Positions 61,725 to 64,000 of a DNA stretch of 64,000 nt are shown here, piece by piece. The notes beneath the pieces are model-generated. The model saw nothing but the letters and a program-made list of their open reading frames with translations. It did no database searches and had not been told where the DNA came from. A program made the position numbers and the translations under genes. Numbering within the stretch: position 1 is the stretch's first letter; each line of letters starts with the position of its first letter. Source of the DNA: Halioglobus sp. (GTDB taxonomy: Bacteria > Pseudomonadota > Gammaproteobacteria > Pseudomonadales > Halieaceae); the NCBI GenBank assembly GCA_002699145.1, contig PABK01000033.1:41902-105901 (forward strand). The letters are read 5' to 3'.

Positions 61725-62993
61725 TCAATCTCCTCCAGGGAAAATCAACGCGAAAGTACTGCCCACCGACGGTTCGCTGTCGATACGCAGTTCCCCCCCA
61801 TGGGCCGCCACCACGTGCTTGACGATGGCCAGGCCCAGACCGGTGCCGCCGGTGGCCGAGTTACGGCTGTCGTCCACACGGTAGAAGCGTTCGGTCAGGC
61901 GAGGTATGTGCACCGAGTCGATGCCGATGCCCCGATCCTCAACTTCCACTATGCATTTGTCGCCCTTCGAATACCAGCGAATCGTCACCGGGCTGTCGTC
62001 CGGGCTGTACTTGATGGCATTGTGGGCGAGGTTGGATACGGCGCTGTACAGTTCACGGTAATCGCCGAGGATTTTCTGCGTGCAGTCCAGTTCCAGCTCG
62101 ACGGGGCGGCCCGGATAAGTGCCGGCGAGTTCCTCGCGCAGTTCCTGCAGCAGGCCGGTCATATCGACCTGTTCCTGGGCTTCCGCGCGCTGCTCGCTCT
62201 CGATACGCGATAGCCACAACAGGTCCTTGAGCAACGTCTCCATGCGCTCGGCCTGCTGGCTCATCTGCCGCAGCGGCTTGCCGTAACGCTCCGTCAGTTC
62301 GCCGCCGGAGGCCACGAAGGTACTCAGGTAGCCGCTGATCACCGTCAACGGCGTGCGCAATTCGTGCGAGACGTTGGCGACGAAATCGCGCCGGATTTGC
62401 TCCATGCGCACGGATTCGCTGACATCGCGCACGAACAGCAGGCGCTCGCCCTCGCCGAAATGGGTGATTTCCACGCGCAGGTGAATGGGCCGCTCCCCCG
62501 CCAGGCTGTACTGCAGGGGCCGCGAGTAGTCGCCGCCGAGGAAGTATTCGTTGAACTCCGGGGCGCGCACGAGGTTGGTCAGCGTCTGCCCCGTGTCGCC
62601 GGGATAACGCAGGCCGAGCAGGGACTCCGCCGCCTGGTTGAACCATTTGATCGCGCCCTGCGCGTCCACCATGACCACCCCGTCGCGCATGGAAGCAAAG
62701 GAATCCTGCAGATATTTCACGCTGCCCTGCAATTGCTTTCGAGCCTCCGCGTTCTTGCGCTGGTGCAGGTAGAGACGCGCCAGCAGTTCGTTCCAGATGC
62801 CGAAAGTGTCCGGCGGTGGCCGATCGGGATCCTGCAGCCAGCGCTGCACGCGGTGTATCTGGTAAAGCCAGAAAGCCACCACGTAGGCCAGGGCGAGGGC
62901 CAGCGCCTGCAGCGGGTAGCCGTACAGCCAGCCGAGGAATACGCACAATGCCGAGAAGAGCAGGACACGGCCGGCAGCAGCGAACCAGGTCAT
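61725..62993 (-). CDS. phoR: phosphate-regulon sensor histidine kinase PhoR
   Basis: 422 residues from the ATG giving MTWFAAAGRVLLFSALC, which has GGCAGG upstream and starts after the phoB stop; the track start is a GTG ten codons earlier. Two N-terminal transmembrane segments (~8-48), a PAS domain (~95-200, QDSFASMRDGVVMVDAQGAIKWFNQAAESLLG), HisKA with phospho-His in FVANVSHELRTPLTV, and the ATP-binding domain with NLAHNAIKYSP (N box) and DRGIGIDSVHIPRLTERFY, GTGLGLAIVKH (G boxes). No large periplasmic sensor part, as expected for PhoR. It is paired with PhoB. Confidence 0.96.
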   Translation of the reverse strand: MTWFAAAGRVLLFSALCVFLGWLYGYPLQALALALAYVVAFWLYQIHRVQRWLQDPDRPPPDTFGIWNELLARLYLHQRKNAEARKQLQGSVKYLQDSFASMRDGVVMVDAQGAIKWFNQAAESLLGLRYPGDTGQTLTNLVRAPEFNEYFLGGDYSRPLQYSLAGERPIHLRVEITHFGEGERLLFVRDVSESVRMEQIRRDFVANVSHELRTPLTVISGYLSTFVASGGELTERYGKPLRQMSQQAERMETLLKDLLWLSRIESEQRAEAQEQVDMTGLLQELREELAGTYPGRPVELELDCTQKILGDYRELYSAVSNLAHNAIKYSPDDSPVTIRWYSKGDKCIVEVEDRGIGIDSVHIPRLTERFYRVDDSRNSATGGTGLGLAIVKHVVAAHGGELRIDSEPSVGSTFALIFPGGD

Positions 62994-63012
62994 TACCTGC
63001 CGCGGGCCCGCA

Positions 63013-63717
63013 CTACACGACACCCCGCGAGGAGAAGCGGTAGCCGGTGCCGCGCACGGTCTGGATCAGATTGCTGTAGTCACCGCCCGGGGCCTGTAGC
63101 GCCTTGCGCAGCCGGCGAATGTGCACGTCCACGGTGCGCTCCTCCACGTACACGTTGGCGCCCCAGACCCGGTCCAGCAACTGCCCGCGGGTGTAGGCGC
63201 GCTCGGGGTGAGACATGAAAAATTTCAGCAGGTTGAACTCCGTGGGGCCCATGTCCAGCGGCTGGTCGGCGATGAAGATGCGCCGGCTTTCGCCGTCCAG
63301 CACCAGTTCTGCGACCTGGATCTTGTCGCCCTCACTGGCCCCGGTGGCGCGGCGCAAGAGGGCCTTGATACGCGCGACCAACTCGCGCGGCGCAAAGGGC
63401 TTGGTGATGTAGTCGTCGGCGCCCACGTCCAGGCCCTGGATGACGTTGTCCTCGGCGGTCTTGGCAGTGAGCATGATGACCGGCAGGTCGCGGGTCATCT
63501 CGTCGCGCTTCAGCCGACGTAGCAACTCCAGCCCGCTGCCCCCGGGCAGCATCCAGTCCAGCAGCACAATATCGGGGCGCTCGTCCACGATGAGCGTGTA
63601 GGCTTTCTGGATGTCCTCGGCCTCCAGGCAGCGGAATTCAGCCATTTCCAGGGCCATCCGCAACATGTCGCGGATGGCAAATTCGTCGTCGACGATCAGT
63701 ACAGTGCGTGCAGTCAT
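63013..63717 (-). CDS. phoB: phosphate-regulon response regulator PhoB
   Basis: 234 residues from the ATG giving MTARTVLIVDDEFAIRDML. The receiver domain has the acidic pair VDDE, the phospho-acceptor Asp in DIVLLDWMLPGGSG (~53), MLTAKTAEDN and ADDYITKPFAPREL. The OmpR-type winged helix follows with VYVEERTVDVHIRRLRKAL. It binds Pho boxes as a dimer. It precedes phoR with overlapping or near-adjacent ends, and has a Pho box upstream (63770-63787), so it would activate its own expression. Confidence 0.97.
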   Translation of the reverse strand: MTARTVLIVDDEFAIRDMLRMALEMAEFRCLEAEDIQKAYTLIVDERPDIVLLDWMLPGGSGLELLRRLKRDEMTRDLPVIMLTAKTAEDNVIQGLDVGADDYITKPFAPRELVARIKALLRRATGASEGDKIQVAELVLDGESRRIFIADQPLDMGPTEFNLLKFFMSHPERAYTRGQLLDRVWGANVYVEERTVDVHIRRLRKALQAPGGDYSNLIQTVRGTGYRFSSRGVV

Positions 63718-63769
63718 CAGGCCCCCGGGTCCCTCACATTGCCAGTTGGGGGTATTAGATGAGGGAAAT

Positions 63770-63787
63770 GTGACAATTACATGACAT
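63770..63787 (-). promoter_or_regulatory. Pho box upstream of phoB
   Basis: On the minus strand ATGTCAT, GTAA, TTGTCAC: two half-sites in 7-4-7 spacing, 53 bp before the phoB ATG. Confidence 0.82.
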
Positions 63788-63932
63788 GGGGTGAGAAAGC
63801 AACGCATGGCGGTGGTTTTGGCTGCCGGACTGGGCTTGTTGGCGGAGTTCTCCTGGCCCGGGGCGCTTATGCTGGCCGATGCGGTTCTCCGGCCCGGGGC
63901 GGAAACGCCTGGCGGCCTCGGAAGGCTGATTT

Positions 63933-64000
63933 ATGGGTTACCTGGCCTGGAGGGTCAACGGGTCCAGGGCTCGGAAGGCCAAGATACTCGCTCTGGACCC
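63933..64000 (+). CDS. possible gene start running off the right edge
   Basis: An ATG with GGAAGG seven bases upstream opens MGYLAWRVNGSRARKAKILALD and stays open to the end of the window (about 22 codons). The same stretch contains an inverted repeat GGGTCCAG...CTGGACCC, so it may instead be a palindromic element. There is also an open frame from 63806 in another phase. Neither is recognised. Confidence 0.2.
   Translation, partial: MGYLAWRVNGSRARKAKILALD

Noticed and set aside
63806-64000. 65-codon open frame at the right edge
   Set aside because: No ribosome-binding site or recognisable sequence, and another frame with a better start lies inside it.

Overview
The window is a GC-rich chromosome segment from a gammaproteobacterium. 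The layout resembles Pseudomonas and the marine Cellvibrionales/Halieaceae type: sdhCDAB-sucAB-lpd-sucCD divergent from gltA, plus queF, epmC, tusA, a yheU-like gene and a PA2817-like gene, and a phoBR-phoU-pst block. The order-level assignment is inference from gene content. No rRNA genes and no CRISPR array were seen.

Region by region. (1) 1-11.3 kb is mixed metabolism: a partial GST, an MBL hydrolase, a Bcp peroxiredoxin, a zinc-ribbon NUDIX protein, a flavin reductase, the moaCDE molybdopterin genes, a luciferase-like flavin oxidoreductase, a quinohemoprotein alcohol dehydrogenase predicted to be a lipoprotein, decayed YdeI-like and SRPBCC-like pseudogenes, a PEP-CTERM-like secreted protein, a small lipoprotein and an alpha/beta hydrolase. 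(2) 11.46-21.37 kb is a 9.9-kb integrated element in the 3' end of tRNA-Ser(GGA), bounded by a 20-bp direct repeat. It carries a P4-type integrase, AlpA, a winged-helix protein, three small unknown genes, large terminase, HNH nuclease, HK97-type capsid, prohead protease, head-tail connector and portal. It has no tail, lysis or recognisable primase gene, so it looks like a compact capsid-forming phage satellite. (3) 21.4-35.9 kb is housekeeping: queF, an ABC-2 exporter, tRNA-Glu, a truncated and an intact tRNA-Gly followed by three 70-bp repeats made from the tRNA 3' end, msrB, an ATP-NAD kinase-like gene carrying two translated palindromes, pdxB, exo, epmC, tusA, yheU-like, gcvR-like, aroC, prmB, folE and sixA. 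(4) 36-52 kb holds htpG with a sigma-32-type promoter, the TCA-cycle block and gltA, then a FabH-like synthase. (5) 52-64 kb holds hisC, a second tRNA-Glu, an outer-membrane porin with a Pho box, a ribbon-helix-helix regulator, and the phosphate block phoB-phoR-phoU-pstSCAB-phoU with further Pho boxes before pstS and phoB.

How the parts work together. The TCA genes form one long minus-strand series from succinate dehydrogenase through 2-oxoglutarate dehydrogenase to succinyl-CoA synthetase, with citrate synthase divergent from its own sigma-70-type promoter. The phosphate genes make a sensing and uptake circuit (PhoR/PhoB, Pst transporter, two PhoU paralogues), and the Pho box upstream of the porin suggests outer-membrane entry is controlled with it. 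The satellite-like element has its own integration, regulation, capsid and DNA-packaging genes but would need tails, and probably induction, from a helper phage.
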